NCBI GenBank assembly: GCA_003208885.1
Contig: QCUP01000002.1
Coordinates: forward strand, 1 to 64,000
DNA length: 64,000 bases
Direction: 5' to 3'
Origin: Prochlorococcus sp. AG-679-K21
GTDB taxonomy: Bacteria; Cyanobacteriota; Cyanobacteriia; PCC-6307; Cyanobiaceae
Shown here: piece after piece, positions 1 to 9,355 of the stretch
Numbering within the stretch: the first letter of the stretch is position 1
Layout: every line of letters starts with the position of its first letter
Notes under the pieces: generated by a model
What the model was told of the DNA's origin: nothing
The model's database searches: none
What the model saw: the letters and a program-made list of their open reading frames with translations, nothing else
Made by a program: the position numbers and the translations under genes

Positions 1-1
1 A

Positions 2-490
2 AATAATCAACTAAATGGGGCTTCAAGAAAAACTAGACAAAAACTTCGAAGAAATATAGGCATGATTTTTCAGGGACATAATTTGCTTAGATGTTTAACA
101 GCAGAACAAAATGTTCAAATGGGCGCAGATTTAATTAGAAATTTAACATACTTGCAAAGAAGAGAAGTAGCAAGGAAGTGGTTATCTGCAGTTGGTTTGG
201 AGGATCATCATAAAAAACTGCCAAATGGGTTGTCAGGAGGGCAGAAACAAAGGGTTGCAATTGCAAGAGCATTATCCGCGAATCCCAAACTTTTACTTGC
301 GGATGAACCTACTTCAGCTTTAGACAGTGTCACTGGAAGAGAAATAGTTTCACTTTTACGGAAATTAGCAAAAGAGCAGAATTGTTCTGTCCTTATGGTT
401 ACTCATGATCCAAGGATTTCAGATATGGCCGACAGGATATTAAACATGGAAGATGGTAGGATATTTAATGCACTTAGTGAGCTAAGATAG
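2..490 (+). CDS. ABC transporter ATP-binding protein (DevA/LolD-like), 5' truncated by window edge
   Basis: Frame open from base 2 (NNQLNGASRKTRQKLRRNIGMIFQ...); LSGGQKQR signature, LLLADEPTSALD Walker B. Confidence 0.85.
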   Translation, partial: NNQLNGASRKTRQKLRRNIGMIFQGHNLLRCLTAEQNVQMGADLIRNLTYLQRREVARKWLSAVGLEDHHKKLPNGLSGGQKQRVAIARALSANPKLLLADEPTSALDSVTGREIVSLLRKLAKEQNCSVLMVTHDPRISDMADRILNMEDGRIFNALSELR

Positions 491-512
491 TAAAAAACAA
501 AAAAGATTTTTC

Positions 513-662
513 ATGTCAAAGAGAAGAAATTTAAAAAAAGAAAAGCAAGACCGTAATCGTGCATATGCTAGAAAATTCAAAAAAAGAAAGCTTAGATCCG
601 ATGGTAGACCAGAAGGAAATAACGTAACTGGAACAGCTAATAATGGCGGGGCGGCAGATTAG
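513..662 (+). CDS. small basic conserved protein (49 aa)
   Basis: ATG..TAG ORF MSKRRNLKKEKQDRNRAYARKFKKRKLRSDGRPEGNNVTGTANNGGAAD; highly basic; fills the gap between genes. Confidence 0.6.
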   Translation: MSKRRNLKKEKQDRNRAYARKFKKRKLRSDGRPEGNNVTGTANNGGAAD

Positions 663-718
663 TAAAAAATTGGATCTTTTATATTTTGAAATTCTGTATA
701 TTAATAAATAAATAATAT

Positions 719-1636
719 ATGGTCATGAATGTAAGTATCGTTATTCCAACTTATAACAGAAAACCAATATTGAAAAAATGTTTAAAGGCTCTTGAGAATC
801 AGAACTTAAACGAGAATATCAGTAATTATGAAGTAATAGTTGTTGATGATGGCTCTACGGATGGCACAACCTCTTGGATAAAAGAGAACAATAAAGTTCT
901 CTCTCATGTGGTCTTATATGAACAAGAACATGGTGGAGCTGCTTTAGGAAGAAACTTAGGTGTAATGAAATCTAAATATGAAATTATTATTTTTATCGAT
1001 AGTGACCTTATTGTTTTAGATGACTTTTTAGCCTGTCATGTGAATAAACTATTGTTCTATTGGAATAAAAATAATAAAAAATGCTTTACTTATGGTTCAG
1101 TTATTAATACTTCTAATTTCAAAAATCCAGAAAGTGAAAGGTATAAATTAACTGATTTTTCCTTTGCATATTTTGCTACTGGAAATGTTGCTATTTCAAA
1201 AGAAATACTTTTAAGTGTTGGATTATTTGATACTTCTTTTAGCCTTTATGGGTGGGAAGATCTAGAGTTGGGAGAGAGATTAAAAAAATTTGGGACAACA
1301 TTAATTAAATGTCCAGAAGCTGTTGGATTTCATTGGCACCCCCCTTTTAATTGTGGGCAAATTGAATCATTAGTATCCCAAGAAAAAGAAAGAGCAAGGA
1401 TGGCATTATTATTTTATAAAAAACATTCAAATTTGAGAGTTAGATTTATGATTCAATTAACCCCTATTCATATTTTGCTTTGGCAAATAATTTGTCTGGG
1501 GGGATTGATAAGTATTAAAAGATTATTCCCGTTATTAAGATTTCTTGTTGATTCAGGTAGAAATAGAATTGCACTAGAGATTGTTAGAATTCCCCTTAAT
1601 TTTATTTACGTAAAAGAACTTAGAAGATTAATTTAA
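719..1636 (+). CDS. family 2 glycosyltransferase
   Basis: SIVIPTYNR...VVDDGSTDGT...GAALGRNLGV...DSD motifs. Confidence 0.85.
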   Translation: MVMNVSIVIPTYNRKPILKKCLKALENQNLNENISNYEVIVVDDGSTDGTTSWIKENNKVLSHVVLYEQEHGGAALGRNLGVMKSKYEIIIFIDSDLIVLDDFLACHVNKLLFYWNKNNKKCFTYGSVINTSNFKNPESERYKLTDFSFAYFATGNVAISKEILLSVGLFDTSFSLYGWEDLELGERLKKFGTTLIKCPEAVGFHWHPPFNCGQIESLVSQEKERARMALLFYKKHSNLRVRFMIQLTPIHILLWQIICLGGLISIKRLFPLLRFLVDSGRNRIALEIVRIPLNFIYVKELRRLI

Positions 1637-1722
1637 ATTTTAATAATTTATCTTAAATGATATTCTTTTAGGATTTCTGATTATTTGCTACAATAAAAAA
1701 AACTAAAACCACACATCTGACT

Positions 1723-1777
1723 GTTTCGGGTGATTTAATTATTTAAATTTCCCGTCGGATGGAGGCTAACCCGAAAC
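1723..1777 (+). promoter_or_regulatory. candidate structured leader of rpsB
   Basis: Perfect 9-bp inverted repeat gtttcgggt (1723-1731)/acccgaaac (1769-1777) enclosing ggatggagg, 10 nt upstream of the rpsB ATG. Confidence 0.5.
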
Positions 1778-1787
1778 CTATTTAATC

Positions 1788-2492
1788 ATGGCTGTTGTAT
1801 CACTATCTGAAATGATGGAAGCTGGTGCCCACTTCGGGCATCAAACTAGACGTTGGAATCCCAAAATGTCTAAATATATTTACTGTGCGAGAAATGGAGT
1901 TCATATTATTGACCTTGTTAAAACTGCCTTATGTATGAATAATGCTTATAAGTGGACAAGGAATGCTGCAAAAAGTGGAAAAAGATTTCTCTTTGTAGGT
2001 ACAAAGAAACAAGCATCAGATGTTGTTGCTCAAGAAGCTGTTAGATGTGGTGCTGCTTATGTAAATCAGAGGTGGTTAGGAGGTATGCTCACTAACTGGA
2101 CTACTATGAAAGCAAGAATAGAAAGATTGAAGGATCTTGAGAGAATGGAAAGTAGTGGTGCTATCGCTATTCGACCTAAAAAAGAAGCGGCTGTTTTGAG
2201 GAGAGAATTAGAACGCTTGCAGAAGTATTTAGGTGGTCTTAAAGGTATGAGAAGATTACCTGATGTAGTTGTTCTAGTTGATCAAAGAAGAGAATCTAAT
2301 GCTGTTCTTGAAGCTAGGAAATTAGACATTTCTTTAGTATCAATGTTGGATACTAACTGTGATCCTGATTTGTGTGAAGTTCCTATTCCATGCAATGATG
2401 ATGCAGTGAGATCTGTTCAACTTATTTTAGGAAGGCTTGCAGATGCAATTAATGAGGGAAGAAAAGGTTCTAATGATCAAAGAAAGAATTAA
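1788..2492 (+). CDS. rpsB: 30S ribosomal protein S2
   Basis: [27 protein letters not shown]..., [16 protein letters not shown]. Confidence 0.97.
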   Translation: MAVVSLSEMMEAGAHFGHQTRRWNPKMSKYIYCARNGVHIIDLVKTALCMNNAYKWTRNAAKSGKRFLFVGTKKQASDVVAQEAVRCGAAYVNQRWLGGMLTNWTTMKARIERLKDLERMESSGAIAIRPKKEAAVLRRELERLQKYLGGLKGMRRLPDVVVLVDQRRESNAVLEARKLDISLVSMLDTNCDPDLCEVPIPCNDDAVRSVQLILGRLADAINEGRKGSNDQRKN

Positions 2493-2538
2493 TTTTAATT
2501 TCAAACTTCAACAAAAACAAACAACATCATCTTTTTAA

Positions 2539-3195
2539 ATGGGAAACATTACAGCAAAACTAGTTAAAGATCTTAGAGATAAAACTGGAGCCGGAATGAT
2601 GGATTGCAAAAAGGCTTTAAATGAGACGGATGGAAATATTGAAAAAGCTTTAGAATGGTTAAGGAAGAAAGGTATAGCAAGTGCAGAGAAGAAATCAGGA
2701 AGAGTTGCTGCAGAAGGTTCTATTGGTAGCTATATTCATACGGGTGCAAGGGTGGGTGTTCTTTTAGAGCTAAATTGTGAAACTGATTTTGTTGCTAGAG
2801 GAGATATATTTCAATCTCTTTTAAAGGATGTTTCTATGCAAGTTGCCGCATGTCCAAATGTAGAGTACGTATCCATTGATCAAATACCTAACGATATAGT
2901 TGAAAAAGAAAAACAAATAGAAATGGGAAGAGATGATTTATCTGGCAAACCAGAAAATATTAAAGAAAAAATTGTTGAGGGAAGAATAGCTAAAAGACTA
3001 AATGAATTAGTCTTGCTCTCTCAACCATACATAAAAGATAGTGCACTAACAGTTGAGGACCTTGTAAAACAAGCAGCAGCAAAAATCGGTGAAAATATAA
3101 AAGTTAGACGTTTTACAAGATATACATTAGGAGAGGGCATTGAAAAAAATGAGATGGACTTTGCTGATGAAGTCGCATCTTTAAAGTCAAACTAA
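2539..3195 (+). CDS. tsf: elongation factor Ts
   Basis: [20 protein letters not shown]...CETDFVAR; downstream of rpsB. Confidence 0.97.
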   Translation: MGNITAKLVKDLRDKTGAGMMDCKKALNETDGNIEKALEWLRKKGIASAEKKSGRVAAEGSIGSYIHTGARVGVLLELNCETDFVARGDIFQSLLKDVSMQVAACPNVEYVSIDQIPNDIVEKEKQIEMGRDDLSGKPENIKEKIVEGRIAKRLNELVLLSQPYIKDSALTVEDLVKQAAAKIGENIKVRRFTRYTLGEGIEKNEMDFADEVASLKSN

Positions 3196-3200
3196 AAAAT

Positions 3201-4274
3201 TTGAATAATAATATCAAAGGGAGAAATTCAAAAGAAGTAACAATTCAGCTCAAGAGGGCTGAAATCCAAAAAAATATATTATTAAAAAATATTTATAAAG
3301 AATATGAGGCTTATTTTAAGATCGTTAGAAAATCTATATTTACATCTGCTGAAAAAGGTATATTTAGCATTTATTCTGACTCTTATATCAGTGAAAAATT
3401 ATTAACTTCAAGGGAATTAAATATTTTATTAACTAAAAAAATTAGTTTGCTTATCAAATCAAAACTTCCTTTAATAACTATTGAACAACTAAAGTTAGGT
3501 GACATTAGTGACCCTATAAAACATTTAGTAAATGTAAATGTCTTACAAGAATTAGTAATATCGAAAGAAAATCAAACAGTTAATATTGATTATGAGAATG
3601 AATTAATTAATAATGAATCAAATAAATTTCATTGTAATAACAATCTAAATACATATGAATATTATGCAACTTTGACTGATGATGAAATTTTCTCTGTAAA
3701 TTTAGATGAAAGTACTTATTTAAATTCTTTTTCTAAAGAAATCAGTATTAAAAAAGATGTAAATGAAAAACTTTTAGTTAAAGCAGTTCTTGAATTAATA
3801 GAAGACACAAATGATAATAAATTAAATGATTATGAGAAAATAAATGATCAACTAAATAATGTTTTTATATCAAGTGATAATTTAGATATTTTTGAATTTA
3901 TTGATAAATCTTTTAGCAATCTTTTATTGAATCTTTCTTATAATATTAATTTAGAATTATTTAATATTAAATTAATAAAAAAATTTATATCTGAGGAAAA
4001 GTTTAAATGTTTATCAAACAATAATTATTTAATTAAACATCCATATCCTTTTGTTATTAGATATGACTTATATCCAGATAAATTATCTTCGACTAATATC
4101 AAATCTTCTGAAGTATATTTATTTAATATAACCAATATTGAATTAGAATTTTATAACTTAGATCTTTCAATCTGTAGAAATAAAATAAATGAATTAAAAA
4201 GTAGATTTATGTTATTAAATAAAAAGCAAAGATACTGGAAAAGTAAGGAACTTGCCTCAAATAGTTCAAATTAA
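3201..4274 (+). CDS. hypothetical protein, cyanobacterial
   Basis: 357-aa ORF between tsf and recG, TTG start. Confidence 0.7.
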   Translation: MNNNIKGRNSKEVTIQLKRAEIQKNILLKNIYKEYEAYFKIVRKSIFTSAEKGIFSIYSDSYISEKLLTSRELNILLTKKISLLIKSKLPLITIEQLKLGDISDPIKHLVNVNVLQELVISKENQTVNIDYENELINNESNKFHCNNNLNTYEYYATLTDDEIFSVNLDESTYLNSFSKEISIKKDVNEKLLVKAVLELIEDTNDNKLNDYEKINDQLNNVFISSDNLDIFEFIDKSFSNLLLNLSYNINLELFNIKLIKKFISEEKFKCLSNNNYLIKHPYPFVIRYDLYPDKLSSTNIKSSEVYLFNITNIELEFYNLDLSICRNKINELKSRFMLLNKKQRYWKSKELASNSSN

Positions 4275-4304
4275 TTAAAAGACTAAATTTATCTTATTGA
4301 TAAT

Positions 4305-6761
4305 GTGACTAAGAATGAAGGATATATTAATTTAATTAAGGATTGGATTAGACCTCTTCAGAAATCTCTTACTCTTGAATCAGAAAATAAATTCACTAAT
4401 TTACTAGGTAATAAACAATATTTTAATGATTATTTAAATAAGTCTTTAAGTAATTTAAGCAATCTGAAATTGACTAATGAATTTATTATATTATTTAGTC
4501 AATTCGCAATTAAATATTCTGAATATAAAAATTTAGACGTCAATCAAAGAAAAAGACTGGTAATTGATACCAGAAAAGGTCTACTAAAATTAGGTAAATA
4601 TATTGATTTAAATTATTCTAATAAAAAAATAAATAGTTATTATTCTAAAATTATAGATTCTAATCTATCCTTAAACTCAGATATTGCATCAATAAAAAGT
4701 ATAGGCAAAGTTAATAAAAATAAGCTAAATGAATTAGGTATATATAATATAAAAGACATAATTAATTATTTTCCACGAACCTATTTAGATTATACAAATA
4801 GAGTTAAAATAATTAATTTAAGACCTGATAATCTATATACCTGTATTGCAACTATTAAAAAGTTTTACATTTATAAGAGTCCAAATAATAGTAATTTATC
4901 AATAATGAATATAGTGATATTTGATGAAACCTCCTCAATAAAAGTCACAAAATTCTTTCTAGGCAAAAGATTTAGATCTTACTCTTTTTTTTCTTCTCAG
5001 AAATCCCTTTATGCTCCAGGTACTAAATTAGCAATATCTGGTAAGGTCAAATCATCTGAATATGGAAAAACTTTTGTAGACCCGCAGATAGAAATTTTAA
5101 ATAAAAATGAAGAATCTTTTAGTTTCTCTGGAAAGATTATGCCTTTATATTCGCTATCAGAATCATTCTCAAATATAAGTTTTATAAAATTAATTAAAAA
5201 AGTAATTATTTATTCAAAACAATATCCAGATCTACTTAATCAAAAACAACTTAATTCCTTATCTTTATTTTCAAAAAGTGATTCTTTAATAAATATTCAT
5301 TTACCTATAAATCAGAATGCTTTGATGGAGTCAAAAAAACGATTGGTATTTGATGAACTATTTCTATTACAAATGAAGTTTTTATTGAGAAAAAGGAAGA
5401 ATAATAAAAAATTAATTATTCAAAAATCTATTAAAAAGAATTTTTTACTTAAAGATTTTTTAAATAAAGTTCCTTTTCAATTAACAAAATCTCAGGAAAA
5501 AGTACTTGATGAAATTAAATATGATTTATCAGATTTAACACCTATGTCGAGACTCCTTCAAGGAGATGTTGGCAGTGGTAAAACTATTATTGCAATCGCA
5601 TCTCTTTTAATTGAACTTGAAAAAGATCAACAGGGTGCCTTAATGGTTCCGACTGAAGTACTTGCCTCACAGCACTATATGAATTTAATAAAACTATTGA
5701 ACCCACTTTTAGTTTCTGTAGAACTTCTTACTGGTAATACCCCACAGAAAAAGAGAAAAGAAATACTTACAAATTTAAAAAATGGAATGGTAGATATTCT
5801 CGTAGGTACTCATGCATTATTTGAAGATAAAGTTGTTTTTAATTCATTAGGGATTGTAGTCATAGATGAACAGCATCGGTTTGGTGTTACACAAAGAAAT
5901 CGATTACTGAATAAAGGTAATAATACAAATTTGTTATCAATGACAGCTACTCCCATACCTAGGACTCTTGCTTTGTCACTATATGGTGATTTAGATATTA
6001 GTCAGATTACAGAACTTCCCCCAGGAAGAGTTCCAATAACAACAAAAATTATTTCAGAAGAAGAGTTAAATAAACTTTTTAAATGTGTTGAAAATGAGAT
6101 AAATAAAGGGAAGCAAGCTTATGTAATTTTGCCATTAATTGAAGATTCTGAAAAAATGAATTTAAGATCTGCTAAAAGGATTTTTAAATATTTATCAGAG
6201 GAAATTTTTTTAAAAAATAAAGTGGGCCTATTACATGGGAAATTAAATTCTGAAGAAAAGAATAATATCATTAATTCTTTTGTAAAAAATGAAGTAAATA
6301 TATTGGTCTCTACTACAGTTATTGAGGTAGGAATTGATGTACCTAATGCTTCAATTATGATTATTTATAATTCTGAAAGATTTGGGTTGTCACAATTACA
6401 CCAGTTACGCGGGAGAGTTGGGAGAGGATCCCATAAATCATTTTGTTACTTAGTAACTTCTGAAAAAAATAGATTCGAAAATAAAAGGCTAAGTGTTTTA
6501 GAAAAATCTAATGATGGTTTTTATATCGCGGAAAAAGACTTGGAACTTAGAGGCCCCGGCCAACTATTGGGATATAAGCAGTCGGGATTACCCGATTTTG
6601 TATTGGATAACTTACCAAATAATAGATTTTTAATTGAAAAGGCTAGAGAAGAGGCTCAGAGGGTTCTTACTGATGATCCTGACTTAAGAAAAAATGTTTT
6701 AATAAAAGATTTACTAATAGACAATTCTGATAATAAATTTATTCATGACTTCTTAAATTAA
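4305..6761 (+). CDS. recG: ATP-dependent DNA helicase RecG
   Basis: LLQGDVGSGKT, DEQHRFGV, SMTATPIPRTLAL, LRGRVGRG motifs; GTG start. Confidence 0.96.
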   Translation: MTKNEGYINLIKDWIRPLQKSLTLESENKFTNLLGNKQYFNDYLNKSLSNLSNLKLTNEFIILFSQFAIKYSEYKNLDVNQRKRLVIDTRKGLLKLGKYIDLNYSNKKINSYYSKIIDSNLSLNSDIASIKSIGKVNKNKLNELGIYNIKDIINYFPRTYLDYTNRVKIINLRPDNLYTCIATIKKFYIYKSPNNSNLSIMNIVIFDETSSIKVTKFFLGKRFRSYSFFSSQKSLYAPGTKLAISGKVKSSEYGKTFVDPQIEILNKNEESFSFSGKIMPLYSLSESFSNISFIKLIKKVIIYSKQYPDLLNQKQLNSLSLFSKSDSLINIHLPINQNALMESKKRLVFDELFLLQMKFLLRKRKNNKKLIIQKSIKKNFLLKDFLNKVPFQLTKSQEKVLDEIKYDLSDLTPMSRLLQGDVGSGKTIIAIASLLIELEKDQQGALMVPTEVLASQHYMNLIKLLNPLLVSVELLTGNTPQKKRKEILTNLKNGMVDILVGTHALFEDKVVFNSLGIVVIDEQHRFGVTQRNRLLNKGNNTNLLSMTATPIPRTLALSLYGDLDISQITELPPGRVPITTKIISEEELNKLFKCVENEINKGKQAYVILPLIEDSEKMNLRSAKRIFKYLSEEIFLKNKVGLLHGKLNSEEKNNIINSFVKNEVNILVSTTVIEVGIDVPNASIMIIYNSERFGLSQLHQLRGRVGRGSHKSFCYLVTSEKNRFENKRLSVLEKSNDGFYIAEKDLELRGPGQLLGYKQSGLPDFVLDNLPNNRFLIEKAREEAQRVLTDDPDLRKNVLIKDLLIDNSDNKFIHDFLN

Positions 6762-6819
6762 AACTTTTAATTGTCAATTTTTAAATATATGCAAATATAA
6801 AAATTATAGGAAAAGTTTA

Positions 6820-7485
6820 TTGAAAATTTGGAATGAAATCCCAATTGAGGAGAATAAAGATAAACTAATTGCAATACCAAATTGTTTTAAATTTCTTAGT
6901 CCTCATCCTTACTATGTTTTAGGTGCTCCTTATAAGGAAAAAAAGTCCATTTGGAAATTAAGAGGAGAAGTTGTAATGAGATTAATAAAAGTAAACGAAT
7001 TTTTAAAATTAAAAAATAATAGTTTATCCCTTTTGATTTATGACAGTTGGCGACCTATCGAAGTTCAAAAATTCATGTTCAACAGAGCTCTTGGTTTGGA
7101 ATGTAAAAGGCTAGATATTGATTCTTCTGGAAAAGATATGGAACTATATCCCCTGGCAAAAAAAAATGTTGAGAAATTTTGGGCATATCCATCGTCCGAT
7201 GAGAGATGTCCTCCTCCTCATTCAACTGGAGGGGCTTTAGATATCACGTTGGTCGATAAGTATGGAAATATTTTAGATATGGGAAGTAATATTGATCAGA
7301 TGGATGATAGATCAAAACCAGATTTTTATAAAAATAATGAAAATGAAGATGCAATTATCTGGAATGACAGAAGAAATTTACTAAAAGAAATTATGATTAA
7401 ATTTGAATTTGTTCAGCATCCAAATGAGTGGTGGCATTTTAGTTATGGAGATCAACTATGGGCTTGGAAGAGTAAAAAAACCTAA
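6820..7485 (+). CDS. D-alanyl-D-alanine dipeptidase (VanX/Ddp, peptidase M15)
   Basis: YDSWRP, HSTGGALDITL, EWWHF motifs. Confidence 0.85.
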   Translation: MKIWNEIPIEENKDKLIAIPNCFKFLSPHPYYVLGAPYKEKKSIWKLRGEVVMRLIKVNEFLKLKNNSLSLLIYDSWRPIEVQKFMFNRALGLECKRLDIDSSGKDMELYPLAKKNVEKFWAYPSSDERCPPPHSTGGALDITLVDKYGNILDMGSNIDQMDDRSKPDFYKNNENEDAIIWNDRRNLLKEIMIKFEFVQHPNEWWHFSYGDQLWAWKSKKT

Positions 7486-7510
7486 TGCTTTGTATGGAAA
7501 AATTTAATTT

Positions 7511-9301
7511 TTAATGTATCTCGCTTAGTAAATTTGAAATTAAGGATACATTTTGATTGTTAATAAAATCGCCAAAATCTTTTTCTACACTGCTTTTCTT
7601 CCATAATTCTAGTAAAGGTTGTATGGTTTTTTCTAAATCGTCAAGTTCCATTCTTTGCAAGTATGGTTTAGCTAATCTTTGAAGGTTTTTACTTCCCCCC
7701 AACCATAGTTGATATTTATTCTGCCCACTCCCAACGAGAGCTAATTCTGCCATATAAGGTCTTGTACATCCATTAGGACATCCGGTCATTCTAAATAATA
7801 TTGTCTTTTCTATATTCATATCATTTAATAGGTTTTCTATTCTGGTGAGAACTTCAGGTAAAATTCTTTCAGCTTCGGTCATGGCTAGACCACAAAGAGG
7901 AAGGGCTGGACATGCTAAAGCGTGTCTTTGAATTTCATTGATATCATTAAGATTGTCATATCCAATTTTTTTTAAGGCCTTTTTAATTTGACTTTTGTTT
8001 TTATTGGGTATATTACAAAGCAAAATATCTTGATTAGGAGTAAGTCTTAAATCAAGATCATTTTCTTTAACAAGATCTCTAATTAATGATTTCTTATTTC
8101 CAGAAAGCCTTCCTGATAATAAAGGTAATCCAACAAAAAGATAATCTTCATTTTGTTTATGCCAACCTAGATAATCAATTAATTTATTCTCGGGTTCTTT
8201 TCTTAAAGGCTTAATTTCTTTTCTAAAGTATTTATCTACAAGTATTTTTTTAAACCATTTGATACCTTTCCTATGCAAAAGGTATTTCATTCTGGAATTT
8301 TTCCTTGATTTCCTATCGCCATAATCTCTCTGAATGGCAACGATACTTTGAATTAGTTCATAGGTGTCTTTCTTTTCAACATATCCAAGTGGATCTGCAA
8401 CTCTTGCGAAGGTCTCTTCATTATTGTGAGTCCGACCCATACCTCCGCCGATATAAAAATTACATCCTTCGAAGTTCCCTCCTTTTGAGGTGAATGCAAC
8501 TATTCCAATATCATTAGTTAAAAGATCAACAGAATTATCGCCTGGAACGGTAACAGCACATTTAAACTTTCTTGGTAGGTAGGTAGATCCATAAAGAGGT
8601 TCTTTTTTAGTCCCGCTAAAAACATTCTCTTTAAATTGTAATTTTCTATTCTCTTCAATTTCTTTATCTGGTTTTATCGTATATTCCAAATCTCCGTCAG
8701 CCCATAGCTCCAAAAAGGTTCCTTGTCCCGCTACAGGTGTTAAAAGATCAGCAACTTTTACCGCTAACGTTCTTGCGGTTATATATTCTGATGTTTCAAA
8801 AGGTGCAGCTGGTGCCATAACGTTTCTATTTATATCCCCACAAGCAGCTAAAGTTGAACCCATCGAATTTACAATAGATTTAATCACTTCCTTCAAGTTA
8901 TCTTTTCTGATCCCATGCATTTGGAAGGCTTGTCTAGTTGTTACCCTGAGTGTTCCATTTCCAAGTTTGTCAGATAATTCATCTAAAGATAGGAATAACT
9001 TTCCAGGAATTTCTCCACCTGGACTTCTTAGCCTAAGCATCATCTGCCAATCTTTACTTTTGCCAGGTTTTCTATTTTCTCTATTATCTTGTTGATAACT
9101 CCCATGGAATTTCAATAGTTGAACAGCATCGTTGGTAAAATGATCGCTTCCATTTTTTAATTCGCTTGCAAGTGGCTCTTTGAGAAATTCACTGCCTTTC
9201 TTAAAATTTTCAAATTTAGATACTTCTAGACCATTTGCCAAACAAACTGTCTCTTGTTTCGCGATCTCTTTTTTCTTTTTTACTTTTTCGACCTTGATCA
9301 A
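7511..9301 (-). CDS. sir: ferredoxin-sulfite reductase
   Basis: TRQAFQMHGI, CPALPLCGLA, RMTGCPNGCTRPYMAE siroheme/4Fe-4S motifs. Confidence 0.92.
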   Translation of the reverse strand: MIKVEKVKKKKEIAKQETVCLANGLEVSKFENFKKGSEFLKEPLASELKNGSDHFTNDAVQLLKFHGSYQQDNRENRKPGKSKDWQMMLRLRSPGGEIPGKLFLSLDELSDKLGNGTLRVTTRQAFQMHGIRKDNLKEVIKSIVNSMGSTLAACGDINRNVMAPAAPFETSEYITARTLAVKVADLLTPVAGQGTFLELWADGDLEYTIKPDKEIEENRKLQFKENVFSGTKKEPLYGSTYLPRKFKCAVTVPGDNSVDLLTNDIGIVAFTSKGGNFEGCNFYIGGGMGRTHNNEETFARVADPLGYVEKKDTYELIQSIVAIQRDYGDRKSRKNSRMKYLLHRKGIKWFKKILVDKYFRKEIKPLRKEPENKLIDYLGWHKQNEDYLFVGLPLLSGRLSGNKKSLIRDLVKENDLDLRLTPNQDILLCNIPNKNKSQIKKALKKIGYDNLNDINEIQRHALACPALPLCGLAMTEAERILPEVLTRIENLLNDMNIEKTILFRMTGCPNGCTRPYMAELALVGSGQNKYQLWLGGSKNLQRLAKPYLQRMELDDLEKTIQPLLELWKKSSVEKDFGDFINNQNVSLISNLLSEIH

Positions 9302-9355
9302 GGGACCAAAATATATATCTATTTATACATTAGCGAAAAGCTTATTTAACTGGTA

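Noticed and set aside
8305-8493. ORF on + strand inside sir
   Set aside because: Antisense to a strongly supported gene; no recognisable domain.
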